Assembly (NCBI GenBank): GCA_036435485.1
Contig: CM071598.1
Span: forward strand, 108,973,148-109,037,147
Length of the DNA stretch: 64,000 nt
Reading direction: 5' to 3'
DNA from: Saposhnikovia divaricata
Taxonomy: Eukaryota; Streptophyta; Magnoliopsida; Apiales; Apiaceae
Below the pieces are notes generated by a model. It was given only the letters and a program-made list of their open reading frames with translations. It was not told the origin of the DNA and searched no databases. Of this stretch, positions 32,925 through 44,971 are shown in pieces. Position 1 is the first letter of the stretch. The number at the start of each line of letters is the position of its first letter. A program made the position numbers and the translations under genes.

Positions 32925-33525
32925 AAAGACGTAGGAAGCTGAACAGTCGTTTGGGGGTTATCAATGCAGTCAATCATAATTATGTGTGACTATATTTCTT
33001 ATTTCAAGAAATGTTGAACGTATCTAACCTATTGATTTTGTTCAGTTTTTATTTATTTCTTTTACAGGTAAAAGAAAATGCCACTTGGAAACTCCATTTA
33101 GTCTCTAGAATCAGGATGATATTGATCAGGAATACGAGTATGTTCACATCAGGATTAGTAATTCTTTCTATTCAGAAATCACATTGAATCTTGTGATTAT
33201 CTTGGTGAGAAGATCACATCAGGAGAGGAAACTGATCAGTATTGACTTTTATCTTGATTTTACCTTGATTTATTTACTTGAAATCAATTTTGGATTTTAT
33301 TTTCCAAAAATCGTGGGTAACTGCATTTTTCCGGGACTGACACCTGACAACCTACGTGTCAACGTGAGATAATGGGTCTGAAGGATTTTTGAAATATAAT
33401 TATTTTGAAACTCTAATCGTGTAATTGCTTTCTCTAATTTCATTTTCTAAAGCAAAAAAAACACTCTTGAGTTTTCAAAATCACTAATCAATTTCAAAGC
33501 TTTCTTAAGTTCTTTTCAGATCAAA
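32925..33525. other. Divergent intergenic region of element A
   Basis: About 600 bp between the antisense TATA box and the ORF3 ATG. AT-rich, with CT-rich leader sequence before the ATG. No gene seen. Confidence 0.4.
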
Positions 33526-36500
33526 ATGACAACTCAAAGAAGACTACCCAAATCAGTAGCTTTCAAGTTTGGTGACTTTGATTTTATGATGAACAATCAT
33601 GTTGCAGCTATCACCAACAAGGAAGGGGTGTCAACTGATTTTCACCCAATTATGGACTTTATGGCGAAAGGACCATTAAGTTATGCCTTGACAGCATCTT
33701 CACAAATTAATCAAGTAGCTGTTTCACAAGCTTTGGAGAATGCTGAGGTAATTGATTCTACTCAGAGTCAATCAGGTAAGATTATTCTACACTTAGGACA
33801 AGACTCATTTGATATTACTGAATCTGTTGTTCATTCAGTACTTCACTTACCTGTTAGTATGAATTTTGAGAATGTACCATCTGATGATAATGTTAGAACT
33901 ATGTTGTCTGAATTATGTTACAATGGACCTTTAGATAACATGAGCCAGTTAAATAGATCCTTTCTTAGAAAAGAATGGTCTTTCTTCTTTGACCAACTTG
34001 CTAAATGTTTTACTGGTAAATGTAGTTCTTTTCAACGAATTACTGCTGTTACATCTTACATTGCATATGGCTTGCTTTATAACAGAGTAATTAATTTTGG
34101 TCACATTATCTTAAGTCAGATGTGTATTAAACTTGGTTCAAGAGATCATGACAGGAATATGGTTTATTATCACAGATTCATGCAACTGTTTATTAACCAT
34201 TTCATTCCTGATGTTGAAGCTAGATTTGTAAGAGAATATTGTGTTTCTTCTTATGTACAGCAAAAGAGAATTTTCTCTGACATTACAAAGAAGGACAGTG
34301 AAAAGAATCTAGATGAAATACCTGCATTACACTATCCAAATCATGTTCAGGTACTTCTAAGAACTCATCTTCCTACTATCTATAATTCTTCTTTCTTTGG
34401 TGGTGAAATGACTCAGGAATCTCAATTGGAGGAGAACCCCCCTATGTCTACCCAAGTAGTAAAAAACATTACAGTCTCTGAAACAATTCTAGAACCAAAT
34501 TTTGATCCACGGCCTATTGTTTCAAAGAAGCCAACCTCTGGTGTTTCTCAAAAAAACATCAACTGTAAAGAAGAGAAGATTTGTCGTTCCTAGTAGTAGT
34601 TCTAGTGAAGATGATGATAATATATCTCTTGCCGAGAAAGCAAAATTAAAGGCTGCAATTCCACTTTCTAAGCTAGGACAAAGAGATAGAACACATAGTC
34701 ACAGCCAGGCTGCAGTCTCCCAAAAGGCTGTAGTTCTTAAAAAGGGAAAACAGTTACTGGATACTGTCTCTCAAAAGACTGTGTCTATTGAAAAAAGATC
34801 TCATCTCAAGATCACTTCTGTGTCTACACCTCTTGAGTCTTCTCAAGATAAATCTGTTGTTCACTATACTAGGAGAACAAGGAGAAAGATTAATTTGTCA
34901 CCTACACACACAGTGTCTAGTCCAACTAACATTATGCAGGTCTCTACAAATAAGGCTATATCCACGTCAGTATCTGACAAGAGATATCTGGATCTTGATT
35001 CTTCATGGGAAACTACATTGACATACAGACTGGCTATGGAACTTATTTCTCTAAAAGTGAAGCTTTCCAGGCCTGTTCTAGATTTTCTGATTGAAAAAGT
35101 TCCCAAACTTTCATTTCCTGGAGAATATGGACTGTTACATCAAAGACTTGATTAATGAAGATGTACTTCTATGTATCAGTCAGAAAGGAATTGCACAAGA
35201 AATTTGGACTTCCTAAGCATGTTACACTTCAATCACTTCATGCATATTTATTTGACAAGGATGTCATTGTTGAAGATGCTTCAGCTCAAGGTGAACAAGA
35301 GGAGGTAGTTGATAAAGGGAAGCAGTCAACAGAAGATACTATTGCACCAGTGGTGAATAGTAGGATAAATCAGATCACAGTCACTACAACACAAGAACCA
35401 TCTAGTCAGAGGTTGGATGACTCAGGAACTGTGATTGATGATGCTGAAAGGTCTTCTGTGATGACTGAAATTGGAAGTGAGAAACCCTATGATATGGGAG
35501 GAATGACTTTGATTGATTTTTCGGAAGATCAAACCAATATTGTTCTTTCAGAGTCTATCCACCTTGAGGGTGTGTCTCAGCAACCAACACTTAAAGACGG
35601 TGATATACTAGCTATGGTGTCTAATGAAGTATTACTGAAGACATCAGAGTCTAGTGTAGATCCTGAAAGTGGTATACTGGAGCCTGTAGTCTCTGGAAAA
35701 GAAGTAGATGTTTGTAAGGGTTCAGAGACTATAGCAGCTCACTCCTTGGAGAAAACCTCAAGCTCCATGCCATATGAGGAACCCTCTCTCCATGTTAGTT
35801 CAGGTTTAAAAACTTCTTCTAACCCCTATTTTTCTGTAGGTCATGAGAGCACTTATCCAAATTTGAGTGGTACACTTGAAAAGATGGACATAGATCCATA
35901 CATAGAGAGGCTGGCTCCTGACCAGGCAAAAGGAGAGGTAGAAAGAGTGTTTACTTTAAATAGTCAAAGTGAGAATGAGGGTATGGATGATCAACTCCAT
36001 AGTAAGGGAGAGAAAGTTAGGAAACCACCATCGTTTGATTTCTGGGATAAGGTTTTTCCTGAATCTTGGTCTGAAAATCTTGGTATGGATGCTGGTACTT
36101 ATTCTTTTATCAAGTTGTATGAGAAGAATGACTTAGCACATCACAATGCAAAGCCAGAAGTTAAAGCTCAGAAACAGAAAGAAAGGCTTGCAGGAATCAT
36201 CAACAGAAGAGGTGAAAGGCTAAGACAAACTTCTACTCAACCAGTACCAGAAGAAATTCTTAATGATCCAAGTATTCCTTTGTGTGTACTTCCAATATCA
36301 GCTAGAATTAAGACATCAACAGTATCTGATCACTCAAAGGAGGAGTCAGGATTTGTAGATGTTAGTACATAGAATACTGGTGAAGGACAGGATGATCATA
36401 CTTCAGTTCCAGATCAGAAAGATAAAGACGTTTGTACTTCTACTCAAGTATTATTACTTGAATATCATTCTATACAGGTAACTTCTTCTACAAGGATTGA

Positions 36501-36870
36501 AGATAATGTTATTTCTGCATCTAAGTCTAAAGATACAACAAGCACTTCCAACATTGAAGTCAATTCTGAAATTCTACAGAACATTCAGAAATCTCAAAGT
36601 GATATTCAATCGAGACTTCAAATTCTTGAAGATAACCAAGTCACTATCATGGAAAATCAAGCAGTTCTAATGAATCTCATTTGTTCTGTTACTGAATCTC
36701 TTGGAATTAATGTTGCTGATGTCAAAAAGGGGAAGATAAAGACAATTCAGAGACAACAACAATAACAACAGACTGGGGGAGATAAACAGATTGGGAGAAG
36801 AACTAAGGGTGACAGAAGTGGTAAATTTCATCATGGAAGTAGTAAAGGAAAAGAAGCATCAAATAGTTGA
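33526..36870 (+). pseudogene. Element A ORF3, broken
   Basis: Starts MTTQRRLPKSVAFKFGD. The N-terminal block carries RKEWSFFFDQL and SYIAYGLLYNRVINFG, matching the same block in B and C. Frame changes occur near 34550 (in a run of seven A) and near 35150; stops at 36370 and 36763; last frame ends at 36868. The middle is Ser/Glu-rich; a coiled coil precedes DVKKGK (near 36720), encoded by a polypurine sequence. The C-terminal block present in B and C is missing, so this version is shorter. Confidence 0.82.
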
Positions 36871-37033
36871 ATTCTTTCTTCTAAGTACTAGAAACATGTC
36901 TACATCTGAAGAAGGAGGTACTTAACTTCATGATCTTAAATTCATAAATTCTATTCTGGTTGTATTGTTATATGTTTTGACATCTACAAATTAGATTTAT
37001 GCTTCAGATTCTAAAGCATAAATAGGGGAAGAT
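36871..37033 (+). other. 3' untranslated region and polypurine tract of A
   Basis: Polypurine tract AATAGGGGAAGAT (37021-37033) touches the right LTR. Further tracts lie upstream at about 36725-36742 and 36773-36786. Several tracts near the 3' end are typical of Sirevirus-type elements. Confidence 0.75.
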
Positions 37034-37756
37034 TGTTAGGAATAATTCATAAGTTGTGATGTTGAGAATAGAATTTTGCTTATACTTCTTGTAAATCCTG
37101 ATCTTATAAAGGATTTAGTACTTTTTATAGGATATATGCATTAGACAGTAATCTGTAGAGTTTAGTCAGGAATAGCAGTGCATCAAGGACTACATGTCAG
37201 GAACTGAGATCAAATCCTGATACGCCAAGTCAAATACTGATGGATGTCGAATCCTGATATCAGTCGTGTTACTGATGATGTCATTATGGATGCTACAGAA
37301 ACTGGCAAGTGCTATAAAACAGGACCGTTGTTTTGAAGAACGAGCAAGAAGATATCATGAAGGAAAGAATTTTCTATTGATGGAAACTATCAACTGGACG
37401 GCAGAACATTGTCATGTATAGATCATTACTTTCTGTTATTAGTTGATAGGTAGCATTATAAATACTCTCTCTATATCATTGTAAAAGAGTGGATTGTGGA
37501 TTTTTGACTGCATATCGTGTGAAGCTCTGTATAAGGTTTGTATTCGAGAGTTCGAAACAAACAGAGGGAGAGAGAGATTTATATTGTCAGCAGCTGCTAA
37601 AGGTATTGTACACCTTTGGTAGAGTTTGTATTTGATTTATTTAATACAAACAAAGTTTGATTCATTCGTTTGTTCTTGTTCGTCTAATCAAGCAAAAATC
37701 AGACACGATTATATAACTTGTATTCAACCCCCTTCTACAAGTTATTCGAGTTAACA
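37034..37756 (+). repeat. Element A right LTR
   Basis: 723 bp, TGTTAGG to TTAACA, with TATAAATA at 37457-37464. Confidence 0.94.
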
Positions 37757-37761
37757 GGATT
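37757..37761 (+). repeat. Right target-site duplication of element A (GGATT)
   Basis: Exact copy of 1545-1549. Confidence 0.93.
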
Positions 37762-38910
37762 TAAATTAAAAATCTTAATTTTTCAACAAAAAATGAGCCT
37801 TCTCAACAATTTTTATCAAAAAATGAGTTTTCTCAACAATCAAAGCCAAACGATGATGACGAAGAGGTAATTCAAGTTTGTAGAAAGTGATTTTCGTTGT
37901 TAGGATTTTTAAAATAGAATATGAAGAGTTATGGATAACGGTTGTATGTATTGTGTGTATAGGTTTACATACGTTCTTTTATAACAACAGGGATAGTTGA
38001 CTTGAAAAGGGATAAAATTTTCATCTTAATTACAAAAATGCCACAGTTGCTTTACATATGGGTGACATCACCCTTTTAAACTCCACCATCCTCCTTTTTT
38101 GATCCAGTGGTTCTAAAAAGTTTGTATGGTTTGTATTTAACAAAGTTTGTAGTGGAGCTCACCCTTATCAATATCAATATATTCTAAATAAGTGCTAGCA
38201 TTAGCATTTGAAATTTACCTAAACTATCCTTCCTTTTTTATCTCATTTAATGTATCTTCATAAGCATTTTTGTCCTTTAACATATACAAAACGGGTTATA
38301 TCCATCATTTTTTTAAGTCTTTTTAGCCACTAAATGGATCACCCATATACAAATGGGTGATACCCATATATCTTTAATTTACTCCGCGTTAGTTTTGTAA
38401 CTAATTATATGGATACTTCATCTGCTATTCTGTTTATTTTGAATTTGAATTCTTTAGTTTGTGGAGTAATCTTTGGTAACTACTGAAGAAAGACAGCGTA
38501 TCAAAGCAGCATTCTTGATTCCTATACATCGTTTCAAAGATTGATGGACAAAGGAGGTATGTTGATATCGAATAATAGTCTTTGGGTTATGTGTGTGTGT
38601 GTGTGTGCGCGCGCGCTCTCTCTCTCTTTTAAAATTTGTTTGACATCACATAATTTATCTTCCAATCATTTACATGAAATAAGATTATGGAATCTTCCTG
38701 GATTTATTAAACTGATATGTGCACAGTCTTGTACGGGTATTGATTTACTGTCTTTATGTGTAGTAGGATTTAAAGCAATTACCTATCACTAACCTGTATA
38801 TATAGAGTGAATTAATTTCAATACCTGGACCTGCAAAGTGAAATTGTCATCTCATTTGAATCTTGTGTCGTTGCATGTAAACTTATATGCAGATTACCAA
38901 TACACTATGT
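37762..38910. other. Host intergenic or upstream DNA, no gene recognised
   Basis: AT-rich. A GATGACGAAGAGGTAATT string near 37855 looks like an exon end with a splice donor, but nothing identifies a gene. Short ATGGGTGA/TCACCCAT repeats occur at 38055-38365. A compound microsatellite lies at 38591-38630. Confidence 0.45.
38591..38630. repeat. Compound microsatellite (GT)n(GC)n(TC)n
   Basis: A GT run passes into GCGCGCGC and then CTCTCTCT. The first two parts alternate purine and pyrimidine. Confidence 0.95.
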
Positions 38911-38919
38911 GCTTACTGC

Positions 38920-41040
38920 CTATTTTTGTCATCAATTTATATTGTTAGGTGTCGTGCCATTCCCAACTGATGTTCAACGCCTAAAGGAACTTGGTGTACA
39001 TGGAGTGGGTACACTGAATGAACCATACAAAACCCTGGTTTCAACACCTCTATATCAGGTAAATGTGTTGGACCATTTATTTTTTGTCAAGTCATTTTTG
39101 TTCTTTTATTTAGAAGGATCTAAAGAAAAACTTCAAGATTAAAAGAGTGACTATCATAAGTTTGTTATATTGGTAAATTTCTATCTCAAACCTGTTCAAT
39201 AACTGAAGACTAAAATCTTTATAGAAATTTGGTGGCACTGTAGGTCGGATTGACACAACAAGTCTAATATAGCTTTCATTATATCCTCTCTGTGACAGAA
39301 TGGTTGGCATGCTTAAAACCAGGAGCTTCTTTGTAAACTCCATCTTTAGTGCAACTATAAATGTCTAAACATCTCTTACACTTGCGCTAATCTTTTATGC
39401 AAATGTATTTATGGAAATAAAAAGTTTTAAATTGATTCCATCTGCAGGCTCATGATATTAACCATTGGTGATTCCTACAAGAGATTATCTTTTTGCTCCA
39501 TGCTATGGTGATATACGACAAGCTGTAGATTTCATCCATAGTAAGTTTTGCTTGATTATCCTTTTTGTTACAGAATATATATTTTTACAAGTACACAAGT
39601 TATTGTTAGTTTATCATTACTGGTGAAGTGATTGTTTTAGCAATTGTTTCCAATTTTTGAAAACAAATATTAATAGTCACGAAACTAATTATGCTCCCTT
39701 AAATACTAGGATCATACATAAGGTATTCTTAAAATCGATATTAGAGTTAGGATCATATGGAATCTTGTGGATGGGTCTCTCATATTTATGTTTCATATCT
39801 GATGTGGCAGTTTTCACTTCTTTTTCCCCGTCTCCCGCATTAAACTTGGCATGGAATCCATTAATTATATTGTTTACAAGTCTATTACCGTAAATTGCAT
39901 CTTTTTTACCTCCGTTATTTGATTTTTATTGTATATAGATAATGCATCATGTGGTAAAACTACATATATTCACTGTAAAGCTAGCCGTGGCCGGAGCATG
40001 TACAACTGTTGTTCTACGTTACCTGGTATGTAGCCAAGGACTTTAAGTAATTATCCAGTTATCGCTTAGAAACTATTATGAATCCTCCTCCTTTAAATGC
40101 AGGTGGAACACAAGAAGATGATGCCGATTGTTGCTTACGAGTATGTGAGATCTTAGGCCAAGGGTACGCTTGGCCTCATCTCAGTGGCAAGTATTATAGT
40201 GTGTTTCAATAAAATTCATATCTAAGTTCTCTTTCGTTTATGTCAACTTAATTTATGCCATTATAAGTGTTCATAGTGAGTGTGTTTAAGAATAAATGCT
40301 CGATTGTATGCTATCATTCTGTTTAATCTCCATATAGTTGTATGGCAAGGTCACAAATTCCTGCTCTTATGAGTGTGAACTTACCAAGCCAAGGGACCCG
40401 TAGTCCCAGCTGAGGATATAACAATAATGTTACTTAATACTTTAAACTTTTGAATATTTTGCTTGCCTTGTATATTATTTTTTAAATTTACCCTAAATTT
40501 TCAACTTCGTTGGTGCCATGAAGCATGCCACCTAGAATGCAATTTACATGCAAGAATTCCTTTTTGTTTGGAAACTATACAAATCAACTTTGTACTTGCA
40601 GGAATATTAAAAATTATGTCAAAACAAGTATTTCTCCCAAGTTAGTGTCCTCATATATCGTGAAAATGAAACTACAGGCTGTTCAGGGCTATTATCAACT
40701 CTTGATGGAAAGAAGTATTTGCACTGAAAGTTCGCCAGATACTAAATTAAGTTGATCAGAAGAAATTAACTTTGAAGCATTTGATGATAACTGTATGGTC
40801 TTGGTATCTGAATCAGACATTGAAGGATATGAAATGAGCCTCAATCAATATGTAGCATACACTATGTTGACTGAGCTGAGTGTGGCATGTAGGCTTCAAC
40901 TTACCATCCAGGCAGCTATAGCCAGGCTTTCGTGTACGTGGCCTCGGGTTCATGGCCATAAATTTTGGAGGAAGAAGCGTGAAAGCTTTGTCAGAAATGA
41001 TCAGACGAGCAGTATAAGATTCGATTTGCAAGTCTGCTGA
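38920..41040 (+). pseudogene. PTPMT1: PTPMT1-like dual-specificity phosphatase pseudogene (intron-containing)
   Basis: Plant PTPMT1-type phosphatases are cysteine phosphatases that dephosphorylate phosphatidylglycerophosphate or phosphoinositides. Recognisable exons: about 38920-39058 (QFILLG, VPFPTDVQRLKELGV, LNEPYKTLV), 39448-39540 (VIPTRDYLFAP, QAVDFIH), 39939-40025 (active site), 40103-40190 (AYEYVRS, RPRVRLASSQWQ) and 40678-41040 (AVQGYYQLL, then VSESDIEGYE to the stop). Splice dinucleotides are present at these borders. Lesions: one base missing near 39466; in the active-site exon the CX5R motif reads CKASRGR with Ser for the usual Gly, followed by a one-base insertion near 39991; two bases missing near 40152; a stop at 40753. 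The first exon(s) were not found. Introns show it is a decayed gene, not a retrocopy. Confidence 0.8.
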
Positions 41041-41366
41041 AAATCACATTCATATCCATGTATGAAAATGGGACAAAGTTTATTCTTATTCTCCTCTAAC
41101 AATTGTTAGTTTCTTGGTTTTTTTTGGTTGAAATTTGGAAGGGTAAGGATACTACTCTTGAGTCTCGACTAACGGGAATGAATATTTTAGAAGCACAAAA
41201 TTGGTACCGAAATTGAAGATGTAACTTGTTGCTTGAGGGAATCATGTTGTGACACAAGTTGTACGTGTATATAAAAATTATATATGATTGCTTTATGGTG
41301 TGTGTGGACAAATTCAATGTTTGGGATCGTTTGGTTTGCTACTTAACATGTAAAGCCTTCTTTTAT
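41041..41366. other. 3' flank of the phosphatase pseudogene
   Basis: AT-rich; no gene seen. Confidence 0.5.
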
Positions 41367-41373
41367 AAAAAAA
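41367..41373 (-). terminator. Pol III terminator of the tRNA-Asp gene
   Basis: Seven A on plus, i.e. T7 on the tRNA strand, two bases after the tRNA 3' end. Confidence 0.85.
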
Positions 41374-41375
41374 TT

Positions 41376-41447
41376 CGCCGTTGCCGGGGATCGAACCCGG
41401 GTCACCCGCGTGACAGGCGGGAATACTTACCAATATACTATAACGAC
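41376..41447 (-). tRNA. tRNA-Asp(GUC): tRNA-Asp (anticodon GUC)
   Basis: 72 nt on the minus strand. The anticodon is at 41412-41414 (GAC on plus). The T-arm GGTTCGATCC and anticodon arm CCGCCTGTCACGCGG are canonical for plant nuclear tRNA-Asp. A CAA motif precedes the 5' end and a T7 terminator follows, so it may be expressed. Two positions seem unlike the usual plant gene: base 7 is A, giving an A-C mismatch at the base of the acceptor stem, and the D-loop has T where G is common. The D-loop GG is kept. Confidence 0.93.
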
Positions 41448-41725
41448 TTGATGTTATTGTTTCTTTTTTATCTTACAAGAGTTTCACATTCTTCAATAGT
41501 TTAGGCATAAACACTAATCTCAAAATTTGTCTTTGCCTACAACTTTTTTTCTTCCATTACATTTCAATCTTCATTATACCACAGCTATCAAAAATATTTT
41601 AACCAAAGACATGGATGCTAACAACTTTCAAAACTTAGGAGTTGATGTTCTCAGCGAAAATTTTAACTTTATCATATTGGAAGACAACAATTTATCAGGT
41701 TTTTTAAAGATGCTCATCGTTTAGT
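41448..41725. other. Host DNA between the tRNA gene and element D
   Basis: AT-rich. A 37-codon ATG frame at 41611-41724 has no recognisable motif and ends at element D. Confidence 0.4.
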
Positions 41726-42257
41726 GTTAGATATTGATTAAATTATCGTCAGGATCTATCCTATGGAGCTGATCAGGATTTTATGATGACGTCATCAATA
41801 TTTGTGATTGTCAAGATTTGAAGATCATATCAGGATTGTGAAGCTGATCAGAATTGGAAGACTGTCAGTATTGGCAGATATCTGTTAGTCCATATATTTA
41901 GGATAGATTGATATGTCGATTCTTGACTTATAGGAACGTAGCTATCAATGAAGATATGTACTATAAATTGTGAGTAATTGATTTAGCATATCTTGTAATT
42001 GATAGAGCAGCTGTGCAGTATATAAACACAGTTTAAGTTTTACATGATTGTAGTTTTTTTTACTCGAGTATTTTGTGTAACCTAGCAGCTCTCAAGAACA
42101 TCAGAATTTCTTCAAAGAGTTTTGTAACAATTTTATATCAGTAATCAATAAATCTGTTATTTCTCATACTTGTGTGTTTATGTTATCTCTAAAGTCAAAA
42201 ATCTTATACAATTGTATTCAACCCCCCTTCTACAATTGTTATTTTCTGGGCAACAAT

Positions 42258-42269
42258 TAGTATCAGAGC
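42258..42269 (+). other. Element D primer-binding site, one mismatch
   Basis: TAGTATCAGAGC in place of TGGTATCAGAGC, two bases after the LTR. Confidence 0.75.
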
Positions 42270-42303
42270 ACACTGATTGATTTAAATTAGAAACGATCTT
42301 AAG

Positions 42304-42977
42304 ATGTCGACAAGCAAGTATGAAAGCATAAAGATTCCCATCCTCAAGAAATCTGAGTATTCTACATGGAGGGTGAAATTCTCATGTACTTGGAAGCAAG
42401 TGATCCTGATAATCTGGACAGGATTCATGATGGTCCATATATTCCAAAGAAATTGGTTCCTAGGGTTGACATGGTTCCTGAGCATTATGTTCAGAAGATA
42501 AAAAGTGAATGGACTCCTGAAGAAAAGGCTGAAGTACTCAGAAATGCAAAGGTAAAGAACATTTTGCATAATAGTCTTGATGTTGTCATGTCAAACAGGG
42601 TGATAGCATGCAAAACTGCAAAAGAAAATTGGGATACCTTGGAAACTCAATGTCAAGGCACTGAATCTATTAAGAAGAATAGAAGGGCTCTCATGATTCA
42701 AGAGTATGAACAATTTGATGCTAAAACTGATAAGAATCTTACTGATATCTATGACAGATTCCTTACTTCTATCTCTGGTTGGCAAAGAGTATGATGTTGA
42801 GGACTCTAACACCAAATTTCTAAGAGCCTTATCTGAGGAATGGGATACCCAAATCTCAATCATTAGACATCAGTATGATCTTGATGTTGTGTCTCTTGAT
42901 GAAATTTATGGGATGCTGAGAACCCATGATCCTGAGGTTCAGCAAAGGAAGAACAAGAAAAGCAACAAGGCAAAGAC
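42304..42977 (+). pseudogene. Element D gag, truncated
   Basis: Starts MSTSKYESIKIPILKKSEY, almost as in B. The frame breaks near 42385 (apparent base loss in an early codon) and near 42770 (about 11 bases missing relative to B). It retains the TQCQGTESIKKNRRA segment that B lacks. Ends without a stop at the fragment border. Confidence 0.85.
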
Positions 42978-44041
42978 TAAATTTATTAATAAAAAGTGCA
43001 TAAAATTTAGGTTACAATACAACATTCACTTTCAGAAATAATAATTGAATAATTTTTAATTTTTAAAAGCCCGTGCAAAGCACTGTTTATTTTTAATTTC
43101 TTATAATTTGTTTATAGTGTGGTATAATATTATAAATATTAATTTTAATATGTTATTGGAAGAATTCAAACCTTACATCTTTTGTATATAATAATTATTA
43201 ATATTAATTATAAATTAACATGTTGTTGGTGGGAATCGAACTTTAGAACCCTGTATATAACAACTTTTAGTATTATCGTATTTAACGGTCATGACCTATT
43301 TGAGTTGAAAATTTAACGATTGTAAGTGAGGGGGATAACCCAAAAAGTATTAATCAAATCATAAATTATACCCCTTTCACTTATTATAGTATAGTATAGA
43401 TAAATCGGTCAATTTGGCTAATGGAAAATCAAAGAGCACATATGAAATGCGACTGAGTGAATATGATTTGCAATGAACATTAACATAATATATCAACTAT
43501 TGATGTTAGGACTAAGTACAAGACATCGATAAATAACAGATAAAGAAACAGATGAGTATAATTCTTTGAATTATCATCAGTTCATTAATTGTATTTTCAT
43601 AAATTTTGTGCATCATATTAAAATTTATTACGTTATAATAAGAATAATCGTACTCTTCTGTTCCACTTCAAGCGACTCATTTGATTTTTCAATGGTAATT
43701 AATTTTATTCATTAAATCAGTTATTTAAATTATTTAATCGATTAATTCAATCAAATTAAATTAATTCATTCCTTCAATATATTATAAATTAATTAAGTTA
43801 TAATTAATATAATTATAAAAAGACTATTAATATAACAACCAATTTAATCAATAAATGTTGTTAATGAACGTAGTAACAGTACAATTAACAGAACATGCTT
43901 TGATTTGGATGGTAAGATTTTATGATCATTTGATTACAGATATGAATACATCAAAATGTTCAAATCAAGTACATCTTAACAGTGTTACTTTGCAACCTCA
44001 AGTATCTTGTACTACAACCCAAGGGAGAACTAATACATATT
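42978..44041. other. AT-rich DNA, probable non-autonomous repeat remnants
   Basis: No gene recognised. AGCCCGTGCAAAGCAC near 43070 and TATAGTATAGTATAGATA near 43385 resemble end motifs of common short plant repeats, but no terminal repeats or target duplications could be paired. A 68-codon frame at 43855-44061 runs into the LTR of E and has no motif. Confidence 0.35.
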
Positions 44042-44914
44042 TGTTATTCCCATGTTTTTAGGATGATGTTTTTGAATTGTCTTCGAATTAAATCATGGAA
44101 GATTTGATTCTGTGTTTCCATAATACTGGTTGCCATATCTACTGGAATTGCAGGTCATATATCTCGGGATATCTTTCAGGGATATCGTGTGATTTGATTG
44201 TCATTCAAATCCCTAAACTTATAAATAGAGCCGTTTGACTTAGCAACATAATTATTCTGATTGATTGCTAATCATGTGAAATCACTAATTTACATTTAAT
44301 TGATTTATTATTTAAAAGCTATGATTTCAGGAATTCAAATTCTCTAACGGCTACATCTTCTAGTGCTATATATATTCGCTCATTCAGCAAGAAGAAATAA
44401 CACTTGAAGCTTCTCTGCAATACAACTTCTATACACAGAAATTCAAGTTTGTACACACTCTGTTTAGAAGTTCCATTCATCGAGTTGTAAAAGTTTATTC
44501 ATTCTACATATACTTGTGCCGGGTTGTGGCAGTTAGATAGGATTACAAGTCATAAGCCAAGGTAGCCAGTGGGCTAGGTAGCAGGTTTGCTAGGTGACAG
44601 TAATGTCAAAGGGAAGGGTTCTTCCAAGAGGCTTTAAACTTGTAATCGGGGAAAACTGTAAGCTTTATATTATTGTTTTAATAATATAATCTCTGTGCTA
44701 GTTGGCATAGGGACTTGGATGTAGGCCATAGATTGGGTAGGGGCTGAACCAAGTGAAAATTCCTGGTGTTCTTATTTTTATTCTGTTATTGATTTTCTGC
44801 TTCTTATTTATTCTGTTAGATAATTGGGACATGCTTTATCACTAAAGAGACAGTCTCTTTACTATTCGAGACAATCTCATTTACAGTTAAATATATTGTG
44901 CTACTTGAATTACA
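44042..44914 (+). repeat. Element E left LTR
   Basis: 873 bp, TGTTATTCCC to GAATTACA, with TATAAATA at 44220-44227. Confidence 0.88.
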
Positions 44915-44916
44915 TT

Positions 44917-44926
44917 TGGTATCAGA
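44917..44926 (+). other. Element E primer-binding site
   Basis: TGGTATCAGA followed by TC instead of GC; initiator Met-tRNA type. Confidence 0.8.
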
Positions 44927-44971
44927 TCAGGTGCATTTAACCCTTGTTTAATTGTCTATTTTGTTAGATCC

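Larger units (their letters stand above)
1550..37756 (+). mobile_element. Element A: Sirevirus-type Ty1/copia retrotransposon, host of the nest
   Basis: A begins with TGTTAGG and ends with TTAACA, flanked by perfect GGATT duplications. Its own sequence is 1550-4754 and 30370-37756; the rest is element B with C inside it. Order on the plus strand: left LTR remnant, 3' part of gag, protease/integrase, [B inserted], reverse transcriptase/RNase H, an antisense small gene, ORF3, polypurine tract, right LTR. The left end has a deletion that removed most of the LTR, the primer-binding site and the first part of gag. Stops and frameshifts occur in every gene, so it is inactive. ORF3 downstream of pol and several polypurine tracts near the 3' end fit the Sirevirus lineage; that placement is by structure, not by tree. 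Confidence 0.92.
41726..42977 (+). mobile_element. Element D: 5' fragment of a B-family retrotransposon
   Basis: An LTR (41726-42255, about 530 bp, TGTTAG to GGGCAACA) clearly related to the LTR of B, a primer-binding site and the first ~670 bp of gag. Similarity to gag stops at about 42977 after KKSNKAKT. No 3' half or second LTR is in the window. Confidence 0.88.

Noticed and set aside
36725..36790. Second LTR border of A
   Set aside because: Polypurine tracts here are not followed by TG-start LTR sequence; the true border is at 37034.
42978..43400. MITE or Helitron
   Set aside because: End-like motifs are present but no terminal inverted repeat, hairpin-CTRR end or target duplication could be paired.
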